From assembly GCA_001586965.3 (NCBI GenBank), contig LUCW03001562.1, positions 10,001 to 42,500 of the forward strand: DNA of 32,500 bases, written 5' to 3'. Positions 1-10,389 of this stretch are shown one piece after another. The stretch is from Sphaeroforma sirkka (lineage: Eukaryota; Opisthokonta; Ichthyosporea; Ichthyophonida). Under the pieces are notes generated by a model, which was not told where the DNA came from, searched no databases, and worked only from the letters and a program-made list of their open reading frames with translations. A program made the translations under genes and the position numbers. The first letter of the stretch is position 1; each line of letters starts with the position of its first letter.

Positions 1-71
1 ATCACGATTTTGGCAATCGCTACACCAGTACCTCGTTAGAGAGTTCCCGCTCTAATCCTGAGGATGAGGAA

Positions 72-947
72 GTGAGAACCAGACATACTCGTCTCAGGCT
101 ATTACGCTCTGGTATTCAAGTCCTTGAGGACCGTCTATTGAATGACTCTGACCTTGACGATAGGAAAGCGGATAACATTCGCTATCTAATCGATAACAAG
201 AGAAAGGAAATAGACACCATCTTGGCACTAGCAGCCCGTAGCACTGAGCATGAGCCTCGTGAACACTTAGAACCAAGCTTTATAAAGCAGCTAGGTAACG
301 CGCAGGCTGAGGTCGATTTCTCTACTAATGAGAGTACAGTGGAGACACTGAAGGCCTTCGACCAACTTAAGGAGTCTGCCAGCCTTAAGGATAAGCAGAT
401 GATGAATGCCTTTATTCATTTCTGTGAGCCAGGTGAATGGCGAACTATCTTGAAGCTCATGAGCCCAACTGGAAAGCCCTACCCTGGCACCAGTTGCGTG
501 ATAATATACTTAACACTTTTTTTTGAAGATGCACGTGACCGTGAACTTTTAGAGTCTCGCAAGTTCTTTGCGAACGATACCACTATTCGAGGTGCTCTAG
601 CTCATATGACACATATGAATACTCGGATGGGTGGTCGTACCTATACTGGCGAATATTTATTAATTTGTCAGATGATGGAGACTCTGGGAGCTAACCTCTT
701 TAAGAAAGTCAATGATGACATCATCGCCTATGGTGATTTGCGATCTATGCCTTGGTCTGTCTTTGAGAAGATAGTTCACAAGCATACCAATCCCTCTACT
801 AGAGTACTTAGTACCACGAGCTACTCCCAGCCCACTAAGCGAAACGCAGTAGAGACTAATACTGCGCGTAGTACTAAGAAACCTCGCACTACTACTGGAG
901 GGGTACTGGCTCTACTTCTACCGAACCGAAAGGTGAAAAGAAGGTGA
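72..947 (+). mobile_element. gag-like region of element A
   Basis: An open stretch of about 290 codons lies upstream of the protease and RT, where gag lies in Ty3/gypsy elements. It is rich in charged helical sequence, with an Asp/Arg/Lys-rich coiled region in the first 80 residues and a Ser/Thr/Lys/Arg-rich basic tail. The reading may begin before the window, since sequence upstream is also open. Assignment to gag is by position, by size and by the zinc-knuckle-like sequence that follows. I recognise no specific capsid motif. Confidence 0.65.
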
Positions 948-1138
948 GAGCGCCTTGCAAGAAGTGTGGTTACAACCTCACAAAACGTAATGGCAAGTGG
1001 AATGGTAGACACGACCCTGTTAAGTGTGCACCAGGCAAGCCAGATTTTGGACACTATATGAAAGAGTGTGTTATTTGCAAGGGTACTAACGGTTGGCACA
1101 AAGAGGATTGCAAGGACTTACTGGACGTCCCAAGTTAA
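944..1138 (+). mobile_element. Cys/His zinc-knuckle region of element A (nucleocapsid-like)
   Basis: A short region rich in Cys, His and Lys contains CKKC, HDPVKC, a CVIC pair and a later HKEDC. This resembles a nucleic-acid-binding zinc-knuckle segment, as expected at the end of gag. The spacing is not the classical CX2CX4HX4C of retroviral nucleocapsid, so it may be a variant two-finger type. It partly overlaps the end of the preceding gag-like region. Confidence 0.5.
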
Positions 1139-1242
1139 GCACTGACAGTACCATATGTGTGCACTAGAGCAAGATTATGAGAAAATGTTCAATAAAATCT
1201 ATACCAAAGGAGATGAACGTATCTTTCAAACGGTTTTCGTAA

Positions 1243-1638
1243 ATGGAGAAAAAGGTTATGGCACTATTTGATCCAGGGGCTGAAGTCTCTGCTATCTCAC
1301 GCCGAGTAGCCTACGCTACAGATATTGCTGTCCATAACGAAACAACTGATTTAATCTTGGGAAATGGCAAAGTTACTACTTGCGAACAAGCCATTGACTA
1401 TGCACACATAATACTGTCAGATAGAAGAGAAGTGAAGACTCACCTAATCGTTACTGACATGTCTCAGAAATACGATTTAATTATAGGTATGACTGATCTT
1501 CTCAGTTTAGGTATAACACTCACTGGTCTGCCTAATGGGCTAGACCCGAATAAAGATCAGTCAGATGATAATATGTTAAAGATACCTAAACCTCCGGAAG
1601 GTGAAGCAAAGGATATGATTCCCACTTCACCGATATAA
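1243..1638 (+). mobile_element. Aspartic protease region of element A
   Basis: The segment contains ALFDPGAEVSAIS, in which DPGA takes the place of the D-S/T-G-A catalytic loop of retropepsins, followed by strand-rich hydrophobic sequence and a later DLIIGMTDLLSLG. The latter matches the conserved (V/I)(I/L)G-D-L-L region that follows the flap in Ty3/gypsy proteases. Its position between the zinc-knuckle region and the RT fits. Homodimeric retropepsin function is known for the family; whether this copy was ever active is not visible. Confidence 0.75.
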
Positions 1639-1679
1639 TTATGGACTTAATTATACAAAACAGGAAGATTGCACTAACT

Positions 1680-3050
1680 GACTGGTGTATGTTTAAGTTC
1701 TCTAATGGGTACGTTAGACTTGACTTAACAAACGTCGACTTCTCTAAGTTAAAGTGTCCTTCACATAACTACGTGAGTTGGAGACACAAAGACGTTGTCA
1801 AAACCCAAATCGAAGATTGGTTAAAACAGGGTCTAATTGAAATCAATTATGATGCAACCCCAGTTAACTTAGCTCTCTTAGCGGTCGATCGATATAAATC
1901 TGATGGAACGTTTAGTAAAACAAGAGTAGTACTAGACCTGTCGCCAATCAACAAACTAATTCCGCAACATAGTTTTCCCTTACCTAAGATAAGCGAGATA
2001 CTACGCAAAATGGAGGGTGCGACTATCTTTTCCAAGATAGACTTAAAAGCTGCATTCCATCAACTACAGATATATGAGCCTCATAGGAAATACTTTTCCT
2101 TTACTTGCAAAGTAAGAAGTACCAGTTTAAAGGTGCACCTGAAGGCTTACACATGTTACCTTCTTTCTTCCAACAAGTTATGATGGAATTATTTGCGGAC
2201 CTGTCGTATAACGTATCAGTCTATTTAGATGATGATATAGTTATCTTTACAAAGACAGCACATGAACATGCTAAACTCGTTAAAGAAGTCTTAAAGCGAC
2301 TTAATCATGCTAAACTTAAGATTAGCGAAGACAGGTGTTCTTTTGCTAAAGATACTATACACTTACTTGGCTACAAAGTATCTGCAGCAGGGGTAGAAAT
2401 TGATCCTGGCAAGAAACAGTTTCTGTTGGATTTATCAACACCAATTACTGGAAGAGATGTGAACTCTGTGTGTGGGTTTGTTAACTTCTTCTCGGATTCG
2501 GTACCGCATCTTTCTCATTACTTAAAGCCTTTCAGTCACCTACGGCTGCACAAAGGACCTTTGGGAAAGCTTTGGACTAAAGAATGTGATGATGCATTTA
2601 AACTAGTCAAAAGTAGAGTAATGGACGCACCCATCATGCAGTACCCTGTGGATGGTGTCCCATTCCAAGTAGCAACCGACGCTTCAGATCGAGCGGTAGG
2701 TGGAGTGCTTTACCAAACGATAAATGGTATATACCGCGCTACATACAATTCTTTAGCAAGAGTTATAATAAGAGCCAACGGAATTACCCTACCGTTAAAC
2801 AAGAGCTCCTTGATATAGTTACTGCGCTAAGACAGTTTAAAGACTACCTTTATGGAAGTTACTTTACTGTCGCCTGTGATCAAAAGTCTTTAACATACTT
2901 AAAGATATGAACCCTGATTCACAGTTGGTGAGCCGCTGGCATGACATTATTGCCAAGTTCGCTTTTAATATAACACACATACCAGGAATACATAACCGTC
3001 TTCCTGACATGCTCTCTCGACTTGTGCCCGACTACCGAAAACAGTCAAGG
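1680..3050 (+). mobile_element. Reverse transcriptase and RNase H region of element A
   Basis: The region carries the standard Ty3/gypsy RT landmarks in order: KTRVVLDLSPINKLIP, a palm block with FSKIDLKAAFHQL (catalytic Asp of motif A), a GLHMLPSFFQ block, and YLDDDIVIF (the YxDD box). The GY-V-----I-PGK connection follows, then the RNase H start VATDASDRAVGGVL with its catalytic Asp. Further downstream is an HIPGIHNRLPDMLSR-like tail typical of RNase H in gypsy polyproteins. The assignment is firm; the copy is interrupted. Confidence 0.9.
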
Positions 3051-3070
3051 AGTTATTAGCAACCGATTGG

Positions 3071-3427
3071 ATGCTAAATAAGAAATGGTTTAACCTCGCT
3101 CAATCACGATGGGGTCCATTTACTGTTGATATGTTCGCCGCAGAACATAACAAACAGGTTTCTGAATATAGGTCGTTGACTCATCCTAAAGGTGATGCAT
3201 TTCAGCTTGACTTATCAAAGCATAATGCGTGGGCTAACCCACCTTGTCAACTTATCGCACAGTTGTTAAATTATGTTAATATTACTAAATCTACCATTAC
3301 GCTGTGTTGTCCCTTACGTAACTCCGACCCATGGATACGTGATTTAATTAATATGATTCAAGACGAACCTATTTATGTCGACCGTGAAACCGACACGTTT
3401 TTTGTATCAGGGATCCTATTCTATTAA
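3071..3427 (+). mobile_element. Dam-methylase-like accessory domain of element A
   Basis: Between RNase H and integrase lies a domain of about 115 residues. It contains WGPFTVDMFA near the start, a YRSLTHP--DAFQ-D stretch, NAWANPP in the middle and a Trp near the end. I read NPP as the NPP(Y/F/W)-type catalytic motif of N6-adenine methyltransferases. From memory, a Dam-like domain after RNase H is known in DIRS-group (tyrosine-recombinase) retroelements; this element instead has an rve integrase. In this copy the residue after NPP is Cys. The same domain occurs in element B at 5565-5760. Function is inferred only. Confidence 0.55.
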
Positions 3428-3736
3428 GAAGACACCTTGGAAACACACCATTGTTTGTCGCATCGGTCCTGCAGGTACCACTAAGTGGAAACCCTCAACC
3501 GAATTCTTAGCTAAACTAGAGGAGTCTAAAGAGTTTGAACAAAAGCTCAAGACTCGTACAACACATGCACCCAACAAGATTGCAGTCGAGGTAATGCCGA
3601 TTGAAACGGCATTAGATCGTAAAAAAACATGGAACTAGCTAAGGCCATGGATCAAAGACTCAAAAAACTCTAAGAGAACCTGAAGCTCGCACTCGACTAC
3701 TCGAACTTAACTGCTTTAAAGAACACAGCCAAACAG

Positions 3737-4404
3737 TTGAAACAACTGAAGAAGATACTTCAACAATCCAATGTTGTCAATTATGTATCTCAGGAGTCTA
3801 CCCCTCCTGATACTGAGGTTGCCCTTTTCAACAGGACTATGGTTCATCCAGCCAGCGTTACACAGAATCTGACTGACTTAGAGGAGCTCGAAAGTAGAGT
3901 TAAAATTATACATAATTTAACGCATCGAGCATATGAGCATACTTATAAAATGGCTATTGGCTATTCGTGCAGGGCTTGATCACCCGGCGCTGAAAGAAAC
4001 CATACGTGAAGTATACCGACGCTGTACTGATTGTGAAAAAAGAACCAGATCAAGCGATACGGTTGGGCACCCCTAAAAGTGTGACAGAAGACCAACCGAT
4101 GCGCCGAGTCTTAGTCGATTTGGTTAAACTCCCGCGATCCAAGCATACTGGCGATGTATATATCTGTCATTTCTTATGTGTGGCTTCGGGCTATAGCTTG
4201 CTTTATATGCAATACCGAACAAACGTCCACAAACAGTGGCAGAATTATGCTATCACGTCTTTAATGACTTCGTTTTCCCGAGTACTATGTTCTGATAACG
4301 GTAGTGAGTTTTGTACCGACGTAATGGAGGCACTTATACTCGTATCAGGCATGACCCATAGGCGTGGTGTTCCTTACAAACCCTCAAACGCAGGGTGCAA
4401 ATGA
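3737..4404 (+). mobile_element. Integrase (zinc-binding and catalytic core) region of element A
   Basis: A zinc-binding H2C2-like region (H--Y-H, later HPAL and RRCTDC) is followed by the rve core. The core holds RVLVDLVKLP with the first catalytic Asp, a VASGYSLLY strand, and CSDNGSEF carrying the second catalytic Asp. This order is diagnostic of DDE retroviral-type integrases. The third acidic residue would lie near the end of the segment. The copy is interrupted. Confidence 0.85.
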
Positions 4405-4937
4405 GACACGTCATAGAGAACTTAAGAAACTCTTGCGTACCGCACTAGACGACGTTGAGGATATGGTGGCCAAATCATTTGAAATGGGTTCAGACTCAAA
4501 TGAATAACTGCATGAATCCTCAAACTGGAACACTCCGCTTCACTATTTCTTTGGCCGCTATAGTGAATTACAAGCAACGTTTGATAAAACTGCGCCCGAG
4601 AAACACGTTACCCCGTGGCTAAAAGATTGAGCATATGCAGAACGTTGTTTACCCCTGTTTACTCGAGCACAAGAATCGTGTCCTACTTAAAGCGTATGAC
4701 CGATGGAATAACACTAAGAACATTGTTCAGTTCAAAGTCGGCGATTACGTTAACATTATAAATCGAAACGCCAACGTTACCGAACTCTTTCTAAGACGAT
4801 AGGAACTTTTTTTATAGACTATGATGTTATTTCCTACCATGATGAGAAGAGTGATACTTTACGAAGTGAATAACATTGATGGTACTAGCGCAACTAATTT
4901 AGGCACTCACCATATCCCTACCGATTTTGCTAAAACC
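4405..4937 (+). mobile_element. Integrase C-terminal tail region of element A
   Basis: Sequence continuing from the integrase core encodes, in pieces, features of the C-terminal part of gypsy integrases: a PQTGTLRFTIS-FFGRYSEL block after the core and a VQFKVGDYVNII block resembling the GPY/F-type DNA-binding module. It ends in a short open stretch that stops at the edge of the 80-bp terminal repeat. I see no chromodomain. Confidence is limited because the coding sequence is interrupted. Confidence 0.55.
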
Positions 4938-5017
4938 CTGCTAAATCCTAACTGACTAAATTGTATTTTAGTTTAATATAGTTTGAAACCTAGTAATTTC
5001 CATCGAAGTTTACACTT
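4938..5017 (+). repeat. 80-bp segment shared with 10915-10994; 3' end of element A
   Basis: This segment is repeated at 10915-10994 with a single mismatch I can see (gtttaata versus gtttatta). Both copies end at the same point, ...gaagtttacactt, after which the flanking sequences differ. That shared boundary suggests the natural 3' end of the element family or of its LTR. The segment covers the end of the last coding stretch and a short AT-rich tail. It is the only LTR-like evidence for element A. Confidence 0.75.
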
Positions 5018-5531
5018 ATGTTTACATACGATGTCACAAGGCTAGATTGGCAGCGTTGTGGGTTAAAGAATGTGATGATGCCTTTTAGCAGCTCAAAACA
5101 GTGGTTCAGCGGGCTCCAGTAGTCCAGCCACCGAAACATGGAGTACCATTCATGGTGGCTACAGACGCATCCGAAATGGCGTTAGGAGGCGTTCTGTATC
5201 AAATGATTGACGGGAAACCGAGATACGTGCAGTTCTTTAGCAGGGCTATGGACTCGTCACAAATCAACTACCCGACGGTGCAACAAGAGCTGTTGGCTAT
5301 TGTGACTGCACTCACTCATTTTAAGGACTGGGGATTTTAGAACCCCAACTCACAATTGGTCAGTCGATGGCACGATACGAATGCAAATTTTCCATTTAGC
5401 ATCACACATACCGGGGATGCATACTCACTTATCGGATATGCTGTCACGCTTTGTACCGTACTTCAAACAAATGGGCCGAGAGTTACTAGCTACGGATTGG
5501 ATGGCCAATTCTAGATGGTTTAAGAGACAAC

Positions 5532-5564
5532 AGGGTTTTAGGGTTTTATAAAACCCTAATACCC
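5532..5564. repeat. Head-to-head telomere-like palindrome
   Basis: The sequence agggttttagggtttta is followed directly by taaaaccctaataccc, its near-exact reverse complement. It lies inside element B. TTTTAGGG and TTTAGGG units run toward each other, like a tiny telomere-to-telomere fusion. No coding role is seen. Confidence 0.75.
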
Positions 5565-5760
5565 TTGACATGTTTGGCACATCATAATGCGCAGCTGCTG
5601 CGATACCGGACTCTGAAACATCCAGAAGGTGATGAGTTTCAAATCGACTTAACAGATGAGAACGCATGGGCGAATCCACCGTGGTTGTTGATATCACAGT
5701 TGCTAATTATGTACATATACAAGATGCTACCATCACGTTGTGTTGTCCCGTAAGACATTC
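5565..5760 (+). mobile_element. Dam-methylase-like domain of element B
   Basis: The stretch RTLKHPEGDEFQIDL followed by ENAWANPPWLL aligns by eye with the element A domain at 3071-3427 and keeps NPP followed by Trp. It sits at the same place, after RNase H and before the integrase. Finding it in two diverged elements argues that it is a regular part of this lineage and not a chance capture. Confidence 0.55.
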
Positions 5761-5930
5761 AGATAAATAGCTCCCACAGTTGATATCGATGATACAATGT
5801 GAGCCCATATATGTGGATAGAGAGGTAGATACTTTCTCTACCAGGGTACCCGTGCAGGTCAGAAGATGCCTTGGCGATATACAATCATATGTCGAATAGG
5901 TCCAGTTGGAACATCCAAATGAACACAGTT

Positions 5931-5978
5931 CGAGACCTTCAAGGGTTTAGAGTTTAGGGTTTTAGCGAGACCTTCAAG
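5931..5978. repeat. Telomere-like tract between exact 13-bp direct repeats
   Basis: A 22-bp tract made of GGTTTAGAG-TTTAGGG-TTTTAG (5944-5965) lies between two exact copies of cgagaccttcaag (5931-5943 and 5966-5978). The arrangement is that of an insertion with duplicated flanks. Confidence 0.8.
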
Positions 5979-6435
5979 CGTAAGGTTGAAGAATCCAAGA
6001 TTCCATTCAAGTTTCAACGAGAGGCTGAGACGACACACGAAACTGCAGTATGCGTTACCGAGGTACAATCTAATCCTACAGTAACAAAGAGGAACAAGTC
6101 ACTAGCGAAAGCATTCTACAAGGAGATACGTTCTGACAGGGACGATTTTCCAGATGTATACCACCATGCTACTCAACCCATGGACAAGGAGTACATTAGT
6201 AGAATTCACACGGCCGATCTTTCAGGCGAGATGAGACCAGACGAATCTTCAAGTCCCAGTGATGTAGTAGCGGAATCCTAACCTCCAGACATTGACTCAG
6301 CGAGTTCATCGGAGGACGACATTCTGAAGTGGTTAAGGCAAAATTATGCGCTTAAACGCGTGGATAAGGTTATGACTGAGAAAGATTGCAAGAGCAATTA
6401 TACACCCAAAGCTTAGGCAATATATATCTCAGGTG

Positions 6436-6591
6436 CATCACAAATGCAACGACTGCGAAGATAGCCGGATCAAGCGCTATGGATATGCCCCATTAAAGAT
6501 TGTATCAGAAGACGAGTTGTGACGCAGGGTTATCATTGATTTGGTTGAGCTACCCACGTCCGAACACACGAAAGATAAGTATGTCTGTCAC
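6436..6591 (+). repeat. 156-bp direct duplication, copy 1 (element B integrase)
   Basis: This 156-bp segment appears identical, base for base as far as I can read, to 7299-7454. It covers the end of the integrase zinc finger (CNDCEDSRIKRYG) and the start of the core. Copy 1 is followed at once by antisense sequence of element C. Confidence 0.9.
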
Positions 6592-6597
6592 TCTCAC

Positions 6598-7280
6598 CGC
6601 TGCTCCCAGAACCTGAGGACGATATGGTGGCGACTTTGCATGCATCACTACAACTTCTTGAGTTATTAGTTTAACAATCTTGTTCGAAAACTCACCTCCC
6701 TCGTCTGATTGGATTTTCACTGGGAAAATCATGTTCCCTAAACACCTTCATAAGTTTCGGTGTCACCACTTCTGCTGACTTTGTGGCCGTTGCTTTTAAT
6801 ATCGAGTACCCCGTTGCTATATACAAGACGTGTAATATATATCGATTTCCTGCTGCTGAAACTAGTGGCATTGGAAGCATGTCGACTTGAATATGATCCC
6901 ACGGATATGTTTTGCCGTTATATTAATCATCGAGTGAAATCCCTTTCGTAGCACCCTCTGTCCTAGACATGTGCGACAGTTTCTCCTAACTGTTTGTGCA
7001 AGTTCCAGAGCGTTAGGCCACAAATGTCCGTACTGCTGTAGTTAAGCAATTGTATCCTCTGCTCTATGATGCCCAATCTCATGCTGACACAAGGTGAGCT
7101 GTGTGCGACGGCTTATCTCTTCTTCATCTGGAGAATTCGTCATGGCTACTTCCGAGGTAGTGATCGATACTAGCCGAGACGTATCTAATGGGGTGACTTT
7201 CGATACTGAGGACGGTTCGGCATATCCCAATCGTGCTGAAAACGTCGCTGGAAGGCTGTAACCATTGCGTGGTAACTTAA
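6598..7280 (-). mobile_element. Element C: antisense Ty3/gypsy integrase fragment
   Basis: Read on the minus strand, the segment shows an H2C2 zinc-binding region (HEIGHHRAEDTIA, later NCRTC), then WDHIQVDMLPMP with the first catalytic Asp. A strand resembling YILHVLYIATGYS follows, then QSDEGGEF with the second Asp and SPPYRPQVLGAA. It is a different family from elements A and B. Only integrase sequence is present, so it is a broken fragment. It lies between the two copies of the 156-bp duplication. Confidence 0.75.
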
Positions 7281-7298
7281 AAACCCTAAACCCTAAAT
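7278..7298. repeat. Telomere-like tract at the junction with duplication copy 2
   Basis: The tract aaaaaccctaaaccctaaat (CCCTAAA orientation) directly abuts the start of the second 156-bp copy at 7299. It lies exactly at the breakpoint between element C and the resumed element B. Confidence 0.8.
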
Positions 7299-7860
7299 CA
7301 TCACAAATGCAACGACTGCGAAGATAGCCGGATCAAGCGCTATGGATATGCCCCATTAAAGATTGTATCAGAAGACGAGTTGTGACGCAGGGTTATCATT
7401 GATTTGGTTGAGCTACCCACGTCCGAACACACGAAAGATAAGTATGTCTGTCACGTGTTTGAAGTTGCTTCACGATGTAACGTTCTATATCCTCTGAAAG
7501 ACAAATCAACACCCACTGTGGCTGAGTGCATATATAAGTGTTTCGCAGATTTTGGCTGGCCAGCTATTGTATGTACCTACAACGTTAGTGAGTTTACAGA
7601 AATAAAACGACGACGACACCCTTGCTCGTTGCGGGATCATGCCACAAGATGGGTGTATCTTATAAGCCTCAGACACAAGGTACGAATGAGGTATGACACA
7701 GAAATATGAAGGAGTTCAAGCGTGGAGCGCTGCTAGACAATGCTGGCATGTGGCCATACTCAACTAACTGGGTACAGACACAAATAAAAGAGACACCGGA
7801 TTTAATCACTAGTACAAAACCCGCTCACTATTTCAGGGCCCGTTATTCAAGAATGTAACA
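7299..7860 (+). mobile_element. Element B integrase, resumed (with duplication copy 2)
   Basis: After the second 156-bp copy (7299-7454) the integrase core of element B continues: IDLVELPTSEHT, a YVCHVFEVASR strand, CTYNVSEF at the position of the second catalytic residue block, then tail sequence with TNWVQTQI. It fades out near 7860. Broken, with several interruptions. Confidence 0.7.
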
Positions 7861-8848
7861 AGATATTAAACATTATATATAAGCGCGGGTACACACAAAC
7901 ATGTACACCCGCACATAATCATGTACACCTACACACAAACACGCAAACGTCCACACAAATAACTAAGCGCACACAAATCAATTCAAGTGCAAGTGTGCAG
8001 CTGTAGATATTGGTCTCTTAAGGCGGTATAAACATCTTAGAACTACTAAACGTAATAAAATCTTAAAGTCTTTTAATAAGTTTTTTTAAGTATACGAATT
8101 TTTAGTCTGGTAGTAAAGTTAGGTATGCTTCATAGAAAATCAGCAATACTCTGGGGATTGTAAGGCTGAGACATTGCCTATATATCATCCTCCCAGTACT
8201 GATTTCGCCGAAGGGATTTTATTTATGTTTTCGTTATCGTTATCGTCGAAACTGGTATTACTTGTTTCGTCGCACGAATTACTAAAACTAGTAAAATCCT
8301 ATCTTTAGAAAGAAAAAAAAAGTAAAAAAAAGTAAAAAATACTCTTGATGTCCTTAGTTATTGTCTTAACCAATAACTGGCCACTTATCAAAAATTACCG
8401 ACTTGCCATCATCAGACTGGCACATCTGGTTGGCTGAGCGGAGGTCAAACTAGGTAACCATTAAGGGTCCCTAGAAACCTATGTTCGGTTGAGCTATATC
8501 GCTACCGAAGTATTCAGATGTATATTTGGAGTGTTTATTTAGGTCTCTTAATAGACCTACTCCAAATCTACTCTTTGGCCTTTTTCACATTCCCTTTAAT
8601 GGGTCGGGGTCAAAATATCTGATTTGTAAAATGGAAAAGGTACTTGTAAATAGAACCGTTAAAAACCATTTAATACACGTGCTTTTAATAATACGTTTAC
8701 AATTTACGTACTGCTTAAGAGTACGTTTATCAACATAAGAGTCTAATATAGAGGCCCGGCTATTATACGTGCACCAAAGAAAACACACACGCACTTGCAT
8801 TGGTCCATGTGTGTTTGCTGGTTTGTGTACACGTATGCGCGTTATGTA
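7861..8848. other. Non-coding unique sequence
   Basis: No convincing gene. The start holds a TATA-like tatatataagcgcgg (near 7876) and a run of acac-containing short motifs (7890-7960). The rest is AT-rich unique sequence, apart from a weak tRNA-like stretch near 8428-8495. Confidence 0.5.
8428..8495 (+). other. tRNA-like sequence (possible SINE head or tRNA relic)
   Basis: The stretch contains tggctgagcgg, a full match to the tRNA A-box consensus (TRGYNNARNNGG) as found in Leu and Ser tRNAs. About 50 bp later comes atgttcggttga, a weak B-box-like stretch. A ctagg/ccctag hairpin lies between them. I cannot fold a proper cloverleaf, so this is at best a relic or the head of a SINE. Confidence 0.25.
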
Positions 8849-9335
<487 letters not shown>

Positions 9336-10389
9336 ACAACGCTATGATATACAAAAACGATACTACAAACAAGATAAAAGACTATAAATTCATCATCATT
9401 ACACAATGGTATAAAAGGTATCATTTTGTATTCATCTATTATAATTCTCAGACCAGTTGTGGTCAAGCTCATGATACTCTTCTATTGTGTGAGGACAAAT
9501 ATCGTGCCTAGAGGTACTTGTCGGACTATATCAGTGTTATAAACTAATATATGTGTTCATTGTAGTCTCTTTGAGTTCAATATTTAGTTATAGCTTGTTC
9601 TATCAACGATGAGAGCGTCAGCAGCTCAATATATGTCCACACATCGTCGCTTTCATTCAAACGCGCCAATTCTTTCATAGCCTGTCCCTTCCTCTTTAGC
9701 TCCTTTTTTATATTTGGCGCTGCGTGTATGTCCGGTTGATGTTGTGGACACACCGGAGTCAGCGCAATCAGAAACTTCTGTGTCTTCCCATTCAATCACA
9801 CTAGACATCCCAGTAGTTACTAAAACCCTAAGAGTACTTATAAAGCACCCTCTCTACGTGTAAATATGTACGTGTACAACATCAGTGCACAAATCAAATC
9901 CATAAATGTGGGCGCATGATGGCCAGATTTCTCCTTATTTGTTTGCACAATCGCAAAGCTAGATTTGGCATCTTTACATCAAGATATTAGTCTGTTTCTC
10001 ACGGCTATCTTGCAAATAATGTCTCCAAACATCTTTCGGGCCTGTGTTGTAAATGTCATATCCATAAGATCGACTCGTCCTATTCGATCAACCATGCTCT
10101 TCTAGGTAGCATTCAGGACATTCCAGTCCTTTTTCCACTGTTCGAGTGGAGAAGAGGCTGGATATTGTGACTTCTTTTCTACGCCGTTCATCTAACTTGT
10201 CAGCGTGCTTAGTTACTCGTGCTCGCAGAATAGCATCGTCAACATTATCGGCTTCACCATCACTAAGAATTATTTTGTTTGTCATGTTCCATGCATAATC
10301 GGGATTCATAAAGTCTTGAGTTACATCGACCCAAAATACGTTACTGTCTCCGGTAGCCTTATTGTCAAGCATAGCCCGTGTATCACCCT

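Larger units (their letters stand above)
1..5017 (+). mobile_element. Ty3/gypsy LTR retrotransposon fossil (element A), 5' end outside window
   Basis: Read in order on the + strand are a gag-like region, a Cys/His zinc-knuckle region, an aspartic protease, a reverse transcriptase with RNase H, an unusual Dam-methylase-like domain, and an rve-type integrase with its zinc-binding region. The order protease, RT, RNase H, integrase is that of Ty3/gypsy elements. No 5' LTR is visible because the window opens inside the element. No full 3' LTR is recognised; the element ends in an 80-bp segment found again elsewhere in the window. It is broken, with more than five interruptions, but open stretches are long and domains clear, so it is younger than the two elements downstream. 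It appears to end within element B, suggesting insertion into that older copy. Confidence 0.88.
5028..6591 (+). mobile_element. Element B: Ty3/gypsy fossil, 3' half (RNase H to integrase start)
   Basis: Starting abruptly after element A, this sequence encodes RNase H (VATDASEMALGGVLYQ, about 5140-5335), a Dam-like domain (about 5565-5760) and the region leading to the integrase zinc finger. It is related to element A but clearly a different family. A 5' part of the same kind of element lies at 12956-13670, and the two overlap for about 100 bp near the RT/RNase H junction. Broken with many interruptions; older than element A. Confidence 0.8.

Noticed and set aside
1-5017. An intact, possibly active retrotransposon
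   Set aside because: The coding sequence is interrupted more than five times and no paired LTRs are seen.
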